A stretch of DNA of 35,085 nucleotides from Thermaerobacillus caldiproteolyticus (GCF_013761245.1 NZ_JACDUT010000018.1:1-35085); one strand, 5' to 3'. Numbered from the stretch's first letter, positions 26,106 through 34,779 are shown. Numbers and translations: made by a program. The notes: a model not told the origin generated them from the sequence alone.

Positions 26106-26127
26106 ACTTTATCGGATAATTCGTATA
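26100..26127 (+). promoter_or_regulatory. Sigma-W promoter of yuaF-floT
   Basis: TGAAAC (26100-26105), exactly 16 bp, then CGTATA (26122-26127), matching the sigma-W consensus TGAAAC-N16-CGTA. The yuaFGI operon of B. subtilis is a known sigma-W target induced by envelope-active antibiotics and alkaline shock. Confidence 0.9.
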
Positions 26128-26163
26128 TTTAGGTAATATGGGCAAAAAAGGGAGTGATAAGAA

Positions 26164-26703
26164 ATGTTCGGATATCCGATGGAAACTATTTATATCATTC
26201 TGCTCGTTGTGAGCGGAAGTTTGACGTTTGTCTATATTTTGCTAAGCGATATGTTAGATGGGATTTTTGATGTGCCCGATCACCCCTTGTTGAGCCCGCA
26301 GCTAATTTTATCATTTTTGACTGTGTTTAGCGCATCTGGTTATTTGTTTGAAAAATATATGAGTATGTCAAAAGGCTTCATTGGTCTTATTAGTGCTGGG
26401 ATTGCGTTCATCATTGTGTTGCTTTTGCACTTTTTCGTATTCATTCCGCTTCGCTCCGCAGAAGCCTCACTAAATTATTCAGAAGCGGATTTAGAAGGAC
26501 GCATTGCCAAAGTCATTGTCACCGTTCCACAAGATGGATTTGGTGAAATTCTCATTCAAGGAGCAAGCGGTACGATTTCGAAACCAGCAAAAGGTGTAAA
26601 AAACGAAGAGATTCCATCAGGAACAGAAGTGATCATTGTAAAAATGGAAAACGGCGTCGCGACAGTCGCGAAGCACGATCCATATTATATTCCACTGCAA
26701 TAA
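26164..26703 (+). CDS. yuaF: NfeD-like membrane protein YuaF
   Basis: 179 residues (about 174 in B. subtilis), ATG with GGGAGTG upstream. Three membrane spans occupy residues 6-30, 42-62 and 72-100. The soluble C-terminal domain (about 110-179) is the NfeD OB-fold: EADLEGRIAKVIVTVPQDGF, then ILIQGASGTISKPAKG. It works with flotillin FloT in membrane microdomains and fluidity control. It is 17 bases ahead of floT and under the sigma-W promoter at 26100. Confidence 0.92.
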   Translation: MFGYPMETIYIILLVVSGSLTFVYILLSDMLDGIFDVPDHPLLSPQLILSFLTVFSASGYLFEKYMSMSKGFIGLISAGIAFIIVLLLHFFVFIPLRSAEASLNYSEADLEGRIAKVIVTVPQDGFGEILIQGASGTISKPAKGVKNEEIPSGTEVIIVKMENGVATVAKHDPYYIPLQ

Positions 26704-26720
26704 AAGGGGGAGGATTTTTT

Positions 26721-28241
26721 ATGATGCCGATCTTAGCAGTCATTGGAGTCGTAGTACTATTGCTTCTCGGTTTGGTAGCAATCTTTATGTTGCGCTACCG
26801 CACGGTGGGGCCTGATGAAGCGCTCATCGTCACAGGTAGTTATCTTGGCAGTAAAAATGTTCATGTCGACGAATCTGGAAATAAAATCAAAATTGTGCGC
26901 GGCGGCGGAACATTTGTGTTACCGATTTTCCAACAGGCCGAGCCGCTCAGCCTTCTTTCCATTAAGCTGGATGTACAAACGCCAGAAGTATACACAGAGC
27001 AAGGCGTTCCGGTCATGGCGGATGGAGTGGCGATCATTAAAGTTGGCAGCTCCATTGGTGAAATTGCCACAGCGGCCGAGCAATTTTTAGGAAAAACAAG
27101 ACAAGACATGGAGAATGAAGCGAAAGAAGTATTGGAAGGTCATCTCCGTTCCATTCTCGGTTCGATGACAGTTGAGGAGATCTATAAAAACCGCGATAAG
27201 TTCTCACAAGAAGTGCAACGTGTCGCTTCACACGATTTAGCGAAAATGGGACTTGTGATCGTTTCGTTTACGATTAAAGATGTGCGTGACAAAAATGGAT
27301 ATCTTGATGCGTTAGGAAAACCGCGCATCGCCCAAGTGAGACGCGATGCCGATATCGCCACCGCTGAAGCGGAAAAAGAAACGCGCATTAAGCGGGCCGA
27401 AGCCGATAAAGAGGCACGAAAGGCGGAATTAGAACGGCTAACCGAAATTGCTGAAGCCGAAAAGATCAATCAGCTCAAAATGGCGGAGTTCCGCCGCGAG
27501 CAAGATATTGCAAAAGCGCGCGCCGACCAAGCGTACCATCTAGAAGAAGCGAAAGCGAAGCAGGAAGTCATCGAACAGCAAATGCAAATTAAAATTATTG
27601 AGCGGCAAAAACAAATTGAACTCGAAGAAAAAGAGATTTTACGCCGCGAGCGTCAATATGATTCAGAAGTGAAAAAGAAAGCGGATGCGGACCGTTACGC
27701 TGTCGAGCAGGCAGCAGCTGCAGAAAAAGCAAAGCAAATGGCCGAAGCCGATGCGCATAAATATCGCATTGAAGCGATGGCAAAAGCGGAAGCTGAAAAG
27801 GTACGCATCGATGGGCTTGCAAAAGCCGAAGCGGAAAAAGCAAAAGGGGAAGCCGAAGCAGAAGTCATTCGCTTAAAGGGATTGGCCGAAGCGGAAGCGA
27901 AACAAAAAATCGCCGAAGCGTTCGAACAATACGGCAAAGCGGCCATTCTCGACATGATTTTAAAAATGCTTCCTGAATATGCAAAACAAGTGGCAAGCCC
28001 GCTTGCGAATATTGATAAGATTACGATCGTCGATACAGGAAGCAGTGATGCCAATGGTGGAGCAAACCGGGTCACAAGCTATGCAACGAACTTAATGGCA
28101 GCATTGCAAGAATCGTTGAAAGCATCTTCCGGTATTGATGTGAAAGAATTACTTGAGAACTTTTCCGGAAAAGGCAACGTAAAAAATAGCATTGACCAAT
28201 TGACACAACAAATTTCTGAACAGAAAAAGACAGAGCAGTGA
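26721..28241 (+). CDS. floT: Flotillin FloT
   Basis: 506 residues (B. subtilis FloT about 509), ATG with GGGGGAGG upstream. An N-terminal hairpin or span (5-28) is followed by the SPFH/PHB domain (about 30-200) with RTVGPDEALIVTGSYLGSKN and GKTRQDMENEAKEVLEGHLR. A long coiled coil (about 205-400) full of Glu-Ala repeats such as EADKEARKAELERL and AKAEAEKAKGEAEAE follows, and a C-terminal oligomerisation region. It scaffolds lipid-raft-like domains housing signalling kinases and transporters. Second gene of the sigma-W operon, followed by a terminator. No yuaI is present after it. Confidence 0.95.
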   Translation: MMPILAVIGVVVLLLLGLVAIFMLRYRTVGPDEALIVTGSYLGSKNVHVDESGNKIKIVRGGGTFVLPIFQQAEPLSLLSIKLDVQTPEVYTEQGVPVMADGVAIIKVGSSIGEIATAAEQFLGKTRQDMENEAKEVLEGHLRSILGSMTVEEIYKNRDKFSQEVQRVASHDLAKMGLVIVSFTIKDVRDKNGYLDALGKPRIAQVRRDADIATAEAEKETRIKRAEADKEARKAELERLTEIAEAEKINQLKMAEFRREQDIAKARADQAYHLEEAKAKQEVIEQQMQIKIIERQKQIELEEKEILRRERQYDSEVKKKADADRYAVEQAAAAEKAKQMAEADAHKYRIEAMAKAEAEKVRIDGLAKAEAEKAKGEAEAEVIRLKGLAEAEAKQKIAEAFEQYGKAAILDMILKMLPEYAKQVASPLANIDKITIVDTGSSDANGGANRVTSYATNLMAALQESLKASSGIDVKELLENFSGKGNVKNSIDQLTQQISEQKKTEQ

Positions 28242-28249
28242 GCGGCAAG

Positions 28250-28277
28250 GGACTGGCTGATAAAGTCAGTCCTTTTT
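28250..28277 (+). terminator. Terminator of yuaF-floT
   Basis: GGACTGGCT (28250-28258) pairs with AGTCAGTCC (28264-28272, one G-T) around GATAA, then TTTTT. Confidence 0.92.
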
Positions 28278-28315
28278 CCAATGATCAGCAAAAGTATACA
28301 TGTTAAGAGGGAACT

Positions 28316-28424
28316 GTCTAGCTGTCTTGTATCAGGTCAGCTTGTTCCAAAGCGAAAAGCATTTTTACGCGTGAAGAACGTTTGGCTTCGAGATGATTTA
28401 TACCGTTTTCGCTTTTCTCACTGT
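28316..28424. repeat. Diverged second copy of the GTCTAGCT-type intergenic repeat
   Basis: It begins CTGTCTAGCTGTCTTGTATC and ends CCGTTTTCGCTTTTCTCA, framing an interior of about 75 bases with GGCTTCGAGATG. The two ends match the ends of the repeat at 14115. An inverted pair AAAGCGAAAA/TTTTCGCTTT lies inside. The 28425-28605 remainder up to dagK shows no gene or clear promoter. Confidence 0.4.
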
Positions 28425-28605
28425 ATCTAGGCCTGCAACTGCTAAATCAGGCACTTCTCTGAGGAAAGAACATTTCTTCATTGTACTTAACAACTCGTCT
28501 CCACTTTTTTATCTTTTAGGACGAAATCATTTGCAACAACGTATCGATTTCGCTATCATGTTAAATAGTGGAATTCACATAAAACATAAGTAGGATGATG
28601 GGGCT

Positions 28606-29532
28606 ATGAAACGTGCAAGAATTATTTATAATCCAACATCAGGACGAGAAATTTTTAAAAAGTATTTGCCAGAGGTGCTTGTTCAATTAGAAAAAGCAGG
28701 CTATGAAACGTCCTGTCATGCGACAACGGGGGCCGGGGATGCGACTGAGGCGGCAAGAAGGGCGGTTGAGCGCGAATTTGATCTTGTCGTTGCAGCTGGC
28801 GGCGATGGAACGATTAACGAAGTGGTAAACGGTCTTGCTGATCAAGAGTATCGCCCAAAACTCGGCATTATTCCCGTTGGTACGACGAACGATTTTGCAA
28901 GGGCGATTGGCGTGCCGCGCACGATTGAAGGAGCATGCGACGTCATTACCAAAGGGGAAGCGGTCCCGATTGACATTGGCTGTGTCATGAATGAAGGGAA
29001 AACGCGTTATTTTATCAACATTGCCGGCGGCGGCCGCTTAACTGAGTTGACGTATGAAGTACCAAGCAAGCTGAAAACGATGCTCGGTCAGCTGGCGTAT
29101 TATTTAAAAGGAATTGAAATGCTGCCATCAATTAAAGCGACTGAGGCGCGAATTGAATATGATGGAAAAGTGTACGAAGGCGAAATCATGCTTTTTTTAG
29201 TTTCGCTTACGAATTCTGTCGGCGGCTTTGAAAAATTGGCGCCTGATTCCTCGCTCAACGATGGTATGTTTGATTTAATTATTTTAAAGAAAACGAATTT
29301 AGCCGAGTTTATTAAAGTAGTGACGTTAGCAGCGCGCGGTGAACATGTGAACGACCCACACTTAATTTACACAAAAGCGAATCGAATTAAAGTGACCTCC
29401 CCGAACAACATGCAGCTTAACTTGGATGGCGAATACGGCGGGATGTTGCCGGGTGAGTTTGTCAACTTGTATCAACATCTTGAAGTATTTGTCTCAAAAG
29501 AAAAAGCGGAACAAATGAGAGCAGGGAGGTAA
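28606..29532 (+). CDS. dagK: Diacylglycerol kinase
   Basis: 308 residues, ATG with AGGATGATGGGG upstream. Soluble lipid kinase of the DgkB/YegS class. Nucleotide-binding motif GGDGT at 65-69 in [17 protein letters not shown]; a second family motif is [20 protein letters not shown]. The C-terminal beta-sandwich domain ends with [19 protein letters not shown], the conserved metal and lipid-site text. It recycles diacylglycerol formed during lipoteichoic acid synthesis to phosphatidic acid at the inner membrane face. Its last codons form one arm of a terminator. Its known relatives sit next to rlmCD, as here. Confidence 0.95.
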   Translation: MKRARIIYNPTSGREIFKKYLPEVLVQLEKAGYETSCHATTGAGDATEAARRAVEREFDLVVAAGGDGTINEVVNGLADQEYRPKLGIIPVGTTNDFARAIGVPRTIEGACDVITKGEAVPIDIGCVMNEGKTRYFINIAGGGRLTELTYEVPSKLKTMLGQLAYYLKGIEMLPSIKATEARIEYDGKVYEGEIMLFLVSLTNSVGGFEKLAPDSSLNDGMFDLIILKKTNLAEFIKVVTLAARGEHVNDPHLIYTKANRIKVTSPNNMQLNLDGEYGGMLPGEFVNLYQHLEVFVSKEKAEQMRAGR

Positions 29533-29546
29533 CCTGTTCTCTTTTT
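29517..29546 (+). terminator. Terminator overlapping the end of dagK
   Basis: GAGAGCAGG (29517-29525, inside the coding end) pairs with CCTGTTCTC (29533-29541, one G-T) followed by TTTTT. The T-run merges into the -35 of the next promoter. Confidence 0.85.
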
Positions 29547-29573
29547 GTGTCCAAAGTCATTGTGTGATACAAT
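29545..29573 (+). promoter_or_regulatory. Sigma-A promoter of rlmCD
   Basis: TTGTGT (29545-29550), 17 bp, TACAAT (29568-29573). A start site about 7 bases on would leave an upstream in-frame ATG at 29579 almost at the RNA 5' end, supporting ATG 29609 as the true start. Confidence 0.8.
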
Positions 29574-29608
29574 CAATGCAGCATGTTTACGAAAAGGAAG
29601 TAGGCAAG

Positions 29609-31000
29609 ATGGCAAAAGTAGAAGCTCCAGTTACGAAAAACGAATATTATGACGTAACGTTTGAAGATTTAACGCACGACGGTGCAGGGGTGGCGAAAAT
29701 CGACGGATTTCCGATTTTTGTCGCCAATGGACTGCCGGGGGAAAAAGCGAAAATAAAGGTCATTAAAGTAAAAAAAGGGTATGGGTACGGGCGTTTAATC
29801 GAACTATACGAACGAAGTCCGGATCGCGTGGACGCGCCATGCCCGATTTATAAACAATGTGGCGGCTGCCAACTGCAACATTTGAGTTACGAAGGACAAC
29901 TAAAGGCAAAGCATAAACATGTCAAAGAAGTGCTTGCTCGGATTGGAAAAATTGAAAATGTTATTGTTCATCCTGTACTTGGCATGAGCAATCCGTGGCG
30001 CTACCGCAATAAAGCGCAAGTGCCTGTGGGCGAGCGAGAAGGCGGGCTTGTCGCTGGGTTTTATCAGCAGCGAAGCCATCAAATTATTAACATGGACGCC
30101 TGTCTCATCCAACAGACAATGAATGATGTTGTTGTGCAAACGGTGAAAAATATTTGTGAAAAATACGGAATACAAGCATACAACGAGGAAACGCATAAAG
30201 GCGTACTCAGACATATTATGGCGCGTTACGGACTAGTGACAAACGAAGTGATGGTTGTTCTCATTACGCGCACAGACGATTTGCCATACAAAAAGAAAAT
30301 TATTAGCGAAATCATCGAAAATGTGCCAAACGTGAAGTCTATTATTCAAAACATCAATCCACAGCGAACAAACGTTATCATGGGAGACGAAACAAAGGTT
30401 TTGTGGGGAGCGGAGTATATTTATGATTATATCGGCGACATTCAATTTGCCATTTCAGCTCGCTCCTTCTATCAAGTGAACCCAGAACAAACAAAGGTGC
30501 TGTATGAAAAGGCGCTCGAATACGCGGAATTAACAGGAGAGGAAACGGTGATCGACGCCTATTGCGGCATTGGCACGATTTCGCTTTTCTTGGCCAAAAA
30601 AGCGAAAAAAGTGTACGGAGTCGAAATTGTGCCAGAGGCGATTGAAGACGCGAAACGGAACGCCAAGCTCAACGGCATCGACAACGCAGAGTTTGCCGTA
30701 GGGGAAGCGGAAGTGGTCATTCCAAACTGGTATGAACAAGGCATTCAAGCCGACTGCATTGTTGTCGACCCGCCGCGCAAAGGCTGCGATGAAGCCCTTT
30801 TACAAACGATTATCGCCATGAAACCGAAGCGTGTCGTCTACGTTTCCTGTAACCCGGCAACGTTAGCGCGTGACTTGCGTATCCTCGAAGATGGTGGGTA
30901 CCAAACGCTCGAGGTTCAACCCGTTGATATGTTCCCGCATACGAATCATGTGGAGTGTGTGGCGCAGATAGTTTTAAAAAAAGAAGCAGGAAAAAATTAA
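29609..31000 (+). CDS. rlmCD: 23S rRNA (uracil-5-)-methyltransferase RlmCD
   Basis: 463 residues (about 459 in B. subtilis). TRAM RNA-binding domain at 10-70. The iron-sulfur cysteines are Cys78, Cys84 and Cys87 ([15 protein letters not shown]) and Cys164 (MDACL). The SAM-binding methyltransferase domain has [20 protein letters not shown] and [12 protein letters not shown]; the catalytic Cys is in [13 protein letters not shown]. It methylates U747 and U1939 of 23S rRNA (E. coli numbering) using SAM. It has its own promoter and a terminator at 30982. A decayed scrap of a paralogue lies at 34780-34857. Confidence 0.95.
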   Translation: MAKVEAPVTKNEYYDVTFEDLTHDGAGVAKIDGFPIFVANGLPGEKAKIKVIKVKKGYGYGRLIELYERSPDRVDAPCPIYKQCGGCQLQHLSYEGQLKAKHKHVKEVLARIGKIENVIVHPVLGMSNPWRYRNKAQVPVGEREGGLVAGFYQQRSHQIINMDACLIQQTMNDVVVQTVKNICEKYGIQAYNEETHKGVLRHIMARYGLVTNEVMVVLITRTDDLPYKKKIISEIIENVPNVKSIIQNINPQRTNVIMGDETKVLWGAEYIYDYIGDIQFAISARSFYQVNPEQTKVLYEKALEYAELTGEETVIDAYCGIGTISLFLAKKAKKVYGVEIVPEAIEDAKRNAKLNGIDNAEFAVGEAEVVIPNWYEQGIQADCIVVDPPRKGCDEALLQTIIAMKPKRVVYVSCNPATLARDLRILEDGGYQTLEVQPVDMFPHTNHVECVAQIVLKKEAGKN

Positions 31001-31019
31001 AGATTTCCTGCTTCTTTTG
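30982..31019 (+). terminator. Terminator of rlmCD
   Basis: AGAAGCAGGAAA (30982-30993) pairs with TTTCCTGCTTCT (31004-31015), followed by TTTG. The left arm is within the final codons of rlmCD. Confidence 0.88.
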
Positions 31020-31106
31020 TAAAATGTTGGAGAGTCAGATCGGTAGTGAATAACCGGTGTGCGGTCCTCTTTTTCATCGAACCGATTAATTAATCGATGT
31101 AGAATT

Positions 31107-31469
31107 TTTGGTGTTACTTCATCGTTGCGGAAGTGAGGGATTCAAAAGGGAATGAACTCCAATTAATCACCAATCGTTTTGACTTGAGTGCCGAAGAAAT
31201 CTCAGAGATGTATAAATCACGGTTGGCAATTGAACTTTTTGTAAATGGATAAAGCAACATCTCAACATTAAAAGATTCTACGCTCAAAGTGAATGAGGGA
31301 TTCAAAATCAAGTATTTATCGCTCTTATTGTTTTTTGCCTACATGTACTCGCACAAATGGAAACACGGAGTAAGCGAAAAACCTTACAAATTAGCCGCTA
31401 TTTAAGGGCTTCATTGTGGAAACCAGCGAGAATCTGGCTTCGAAAGATTGAAGGAAAAACCATTCCTTA
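31107..31469 (+). pseudogene. C-terminal remnant of an IS4-family transposase
   Basis: Translated pieces in shifting frames read NELQLITNRFDLSAEEISEM, YKSRLAIELF, then KWIKQHLNIKRFYAQSE, then QNQVFIALIVFCLHVLAQME and finally KTLQISRYLRASLWKPARIW. This is the Y-x-x-R-x-x-I-E-L-F-FKWIKQ-HL block holding the catalytic Glu of IS4/IS231-type transposases. There are at least three frame breaks or stops and no 5' two-thirds, so it is a dead fragment. Element ends were not found. 31470-31681 holds only a weak AAAGCCA/TGGCTTT inverted repeat. Confidence 0.85.
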
Positions 31470-31681
31470 ATAAGCTAATTGTTGTCTTCGCACAGCTCTA
31501 ATTGTGAATAAATTTTCAAGTAGATAAAGCCACCCTTGATTGGGTATTTACCTTTTTGGCTTTAAACAGGAAATGTGATTAAACTGAAAATTATGACAGT
31601 ATTTATGCAACACTAGTGATAATTTATTCAAAAATTTTATGTCTAAATTTCCTTTGATTTAGCGGGCAATGATAATGCATC

Positions 31682-32960
31682 TTATTGTTCCATTCCTGAT
31701 ACCGAAACACTATTTCTCTTTTTCCTACTTACTTTTTTATCAATGGTTAAGAGTTCTTTAAATCCTTTTGTTTTAACGGTTATGATTGAAATAATAACCA
31801 ATAAGGAACCAGATATAGCAGTCACAGATATGGAACCATAAAATTTAGAGAGTATTCCAGAAATCACAATTCCTAACAACAATCCTGTATAGGAAGCCAT
31901 TTGTAAAATGGCCATTGCTCTGCCCCTATAATTTTCAGGGGTTAATCCAAGAAATAAACTGCTTATCGGGATATTGAGAAATGCGTTAATTAATCCTATT
32001 ATCGAAACCCAAACATATAAAGCAGGAATAACATAAATGTTAGGAAACTGGTGTAGAGGTATAACTAAGATCATCCATATACCCATTAAAATCGTTGAAA
32101 AAATAGCAGATAACCTGGTTTGAAATGGCTTAATAGAAATGGTCCCATAGCAGCCCCTAAAAATGCACCTACACCTAACATGGCTTCAATCATTCCATAA
32201 TGATAACTGGAAACATTGAACACTTGGAGCATTAGTGAAGTCGATGTAGTATTAAAAATACCGGCAGCAAACATAATTTGTATTATTAGTACAATGGGAA
32301 ATGTAAGAGGTGATAAGTTAAAAACTATTTTAATTCCTTCTTTTGTAGAATTCCAAATTGATAAATTTGGTTGAGTGTTCTTTTTGATTGTTTGCTTATA
32401 TTTAATTAATTTAACAGAAATCCCCGTAAAAAATGCTGAAAACAAAAAAGTTATGGCGTCAATCATTAGTATATTAGATGGTGATGTAAGAACAAGTAAT
32501 ATTCCTGCCACTCCTGGTCCAGCAATTTGCATGATAGAATTGATAATTTGAGAAATGCTCAAAGCTTGTGTAATGTGTTGTTCTCCAACCAAATGAGGAA
32601 TAAATGAAGACCTAGCTGGATAATAAATAGCATTTCCAATACCGGAAAGTAAAACTAAAATGATTAATAACCAAACAGAGTGTGTTGAAAACGTCATCAT
32701 CACCATAACAAGAGCGCGATATAAATCTGCTCCGATCATTATATAATTTTTAGGAAATCTATCTGCAATCGTTCCTGTAAAAAATCCGAGTAAAAGCGTA
32801 GGGCTATATTGTGCTAAAAGAACAAGTCCAATAAAAAAGGATCTTTTGACAAAGTTCCTATAATATATAAGACAATAGTAGTTGTTATGCCATCCCCGAA
32901 GCGTGAAATAAATTGGGCTAAAAAGAAAAACAAAAAGGGTTTCTGTTTAAATAAAGTCAC
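31682..32960 (-). pseudogene. MFS drug-efflux-type transporter, two frameshifts
   Basis: GTG 32960, 14 bases after GGAGGG, opens VTLFKQKPFLFFLAQFISRF with GDGITT, the usual N-terminus of MFS efflux proteins of about 400 residues. The frame breaks at the A6 run 32833-32838; restoring one base joins SKDPF to FIGLVLLAQYSP and TGTIADRFPKN. It breaks again at the A6 run 32098-32103; one base joins FKPGYLLFF to STILMGIWMILVIP. With both restored, about 425 residues and 11-12 spans are complete to GMEQ. The adjacent ArsR-like gene is probably its regulator. Drug or macrolide-type export is inferred. Confidence 0.85.
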
Positions 32961-32981
32961 TATAAAAGTTCACCCTCCGTT

Positions 32982-33541
32982 TTAACTACTTTTAAAAGCA
33001 GTTAAGTTCACATGATATTTTTTCCCTTCTTGATTTTGAGTCAAATTTTTTTGGTTTGCTTCATTTAAAAAAGAATATAAGTCCTTTATCATTTGCTTGA
33101 ATTTTTCTACTTCTTGTGCATTCAGAAAGTATTCCCCTGTAATTTGATTTACATCAGCAGTATCGACGATCTCTTGCCCAGCCAATACTTGTACTGATCT
33201 GTTTAAAGAGATTATCATGCTTTCCTTTAATCCTCTACTGAGATTGGTATCATCCTTATTTATAAATGGAGTTACCTTCTCAAGGGAAATTCTTTTTGCA
33301 ACCGTTCGATAGAACTTTTGAATAATACCATTTTTTTCTTCTGTTCTATCAATTTTAATGAGTCCGACTTTTTCTAGTTCAGTTAAATGATACCGTACTT
33401 TAGATGGAGATAAATGTAATTGGTCTGTCAACATTTTCCTGTTTTAGGTACTTCGTCTATTTCCCATAGAATTTTTACCTTGAATGGATCACTCAAGGCT
33501 TTTAATTGGTTTAAATCATCCACATAAAAAATATCTTCCAT
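32982..33541 (-). pseudogene. ArsR-like helix-turn-helix regulator, one frameshift
   Basis: ATG 33541 opens MEDIFYVDDLNQLKALSDPF with KVKILWEIDEVPKTGK; the frame then ends, and the continuation MLTDQLHLSPSKVRYHLTEL with EKVGLIKIDRTEEKNG follows in the next frame. One extra base in the A4/T4 run at 33434-33437 restores a protein of about 186 residues. The joined winged helix is typical of ArsR-type repressors: LSDPFR-like start, PSKVRYHL recognition helix, then a beta wing. The C-terminal 120 residues are helical. It lies 21 bases ahead of the MFS gene. The weak ribosome site may be coupled to the small ORF upstream. Confidence 0.8.
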
Positions 33542-33573
33542 AATAAGCGCACACATCCTAAACGTATTATTTT

Positions 33574-33696
33574 TTAAATATGTAGTCTGTCTAATAATTC
33601 TGAATACACTTGTAGGTATGTAGGGTCAAAAAGGTTTGTTCTTTTATCAGAAGACGGAGTTGGATGGTCATCAATAAGTTTTACTGGCGTTTCCAA
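33574..33696 (-). CDS. Small ORF (40 residues) upstream of the regulator and MFS genes
   Basis: TTG at 33696 lies exactly 7 bases after AAGGAGG, the best ribosome site of this region. It encodes METPVKLIDDHPTPSSDKRT followed by NLFDPTYLQVYSELLDRLHI and TAA. The peptide is soluble and acidic-polar with no signal sequence, Cys or membrane segment. It sits 25-50 bases downstream of a promoter and 32 bases ahead of the ArsR-like gene, so it is the first gene of a three-gene leftward operon. No family is recognised. It could be a genuine small protein or a translated leader that couples to the regulator. Confidence 0.6.
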   Translation of the reverse strand: METPVKLIDDHPTPSSDKRTNLFDPTYLQVYSELLDRLHI

Positions 33697-33737
33697 AGAA
33701 AAACCTCCTTAATCGTGTTATTTTTTTAATATGTTAA

Positions 33738-33786
33738 ATTTTGTTAATATGATAATACCACCAATCTCTCAATCGGTTAACAAAAT
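33738..33786 (-). promoter_or_regulatory. Promoter and inverted-repeat operator of the leftward regulator/MFS operon
   Basis: On the reverse strand TTGAGA (33772-33767), 17 bp, TATTAA (33749-33744). A perfect 10-base inverted repeat, ATTTTGTTAA (33738-33747) and TTAACAAAAT (33777-33786), brackets it, one arm over the -10 and one just upstream of the -35. This fits autorepression by the ArsR-like protein. A TTAATATG direct repeat also lies at 33727-33751. Confidence 0.55.
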
Positions 33787-33945
33787 ATTTCTATTTTATG
33801 CTTTCGGTCGGTTTTTTTCTCTTAACAAGAGTTGTTTAGCTTAGTTGGTTTTTTCATAAGTCTTTCATTAGAACACTCTAAAAATTGAAAAATACGATGT
33901 TTTTGAGAATGGGAAAAGACGTTTTTACATTTTTTCAATACTACA

Positions 33946-33974
33946 TTTACATTTGTTCTTTAGGTTGGTATAGT
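33946..33974 (+). promoter_or_regulatory. Promoter of the urea/amide channel gene
   Basis: TTTACA (33946-33951), 17 bp, TATAGT (33969-33974), about 95 bases before the start codon. A short hairpin (GAAGGGAA/TTCCTTTT, about 33982-34005) and an AAGGAGG site (34021-34027) lie in the leader. The 33787-33945 stretch holds no gene. Confidence 0.6.
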
Positions 33975-34070
33975 GATCGTGGAAGGGAATTGCTTTTTCC
34001 TTTTTCAAAAAATAAAAAGTAAGGAGGATATGGCTGTGAGAAGCTAGATGAGTTTTTCACGGCAATCTAT

Positions 34071-34706
34071 ATGGGTGATGTCGGTTTATTTCTTTCAGGA
34101 GCTACATTATTTTTAAACAGTTTAATGTTGTTTGGAAAAGCGAATGAAAAAAGCGTGGGAGTCTTCAATTTGTTTGTAGGGGCTTTTCAAGTCATTGCGC
34201 CATTTTATTTAATTGCTGTTTCTGATCAACATCATTGGACCATTTTTAATCTAGCTTGTATCTTTTTATTTGGCTTTACCTATTTATATGTAGGTGTTAC
34301 TACGCTAAAAGGCCTTGAAGGCAACGGATTGGGATGGTACTCTCTCTGGGTGTCCATCATAGCGATTGTATATGCAGTTGTATCTGTCATACATTTTCAT
34401 GACATAATCAATGCTTTAATATGGATAATGTGGGCTTATTTATGGTTCTTATTCTTTTTATCCATGTCTCTTAATAAGAAAATTGATACCTATATTGGAA
34501 AAGTAGCCTTCGTGCAATCATGGGTCACTCTTACCATTCCGGCACTCCTATCTCTAACAGGCGTGTGGAAAACAGATTTTGTTTCACGTGTATGGTTCTA
34601 TGTATTGATATTATCAATTGTTTATTTCTGTATTTGTACCATTAGATTAAAAGTTTCATTAAAAAATAGCAGAGAAAAAAACATGGATGTACAGGTAAAT
34701 TCCTAA
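34071..34706 (+). CDS. AmiS/UreI-family urea or short-chain amide channel
   Basis: 211 residues. It opens MGDVGLFLSGATLFLNSLML with FGKANEKSVGVFNLFVGAFQ, the family signature, and has six membrane spans up to about residue 195, with the aromatic pore segments WYSLWVSIIAIVYAVVSVIH and LIWIMWAYLWFLFFLS. The family conducts urea (UreI) or amides (AmiS), normally next to urease or amidase genes; neither is in this window. The start is odd: ATG 34071 has no ribosome site, while a perfect AAGGAGGAT 45 bases upstream serves a five-codon mini-ORF (34030-34047). The frame is open back to 34023 but offers no other start. Confidence 0.85.
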   Translation: MGDVGLFLSGATLFLNSLMLFGKANEKSVGVFNLFVGAFQVIAPFYLIAVSDQHHWTIFNLACIFLFGFTYLYVGVTTLKGLEGNGLGWYSLWVSIIAIVYAVVSVIHFHDIINALIWIMWAYLWFLFFLSMSLNKKIDTYIGKVAFVQSWVTLTIPALLSLTGVWKTDFVSRVWFYVLILSIVYFCICTIRLKVSLKNSREKNMDVQVNS

Positions 34707-34779
34707 ATTATTCGTGTTGTATAAAGAGAGGCTGACTTGCGAAGGATGTTTACGAGGTAAGAGCGCTGTCCTTTGTGGT

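Noticed and set aside
28393-28593. 66-codon forward frame before dagK
   Set aside because: It starts inside a repeat copy, has no ribosome site, and its composition is not protein-like.
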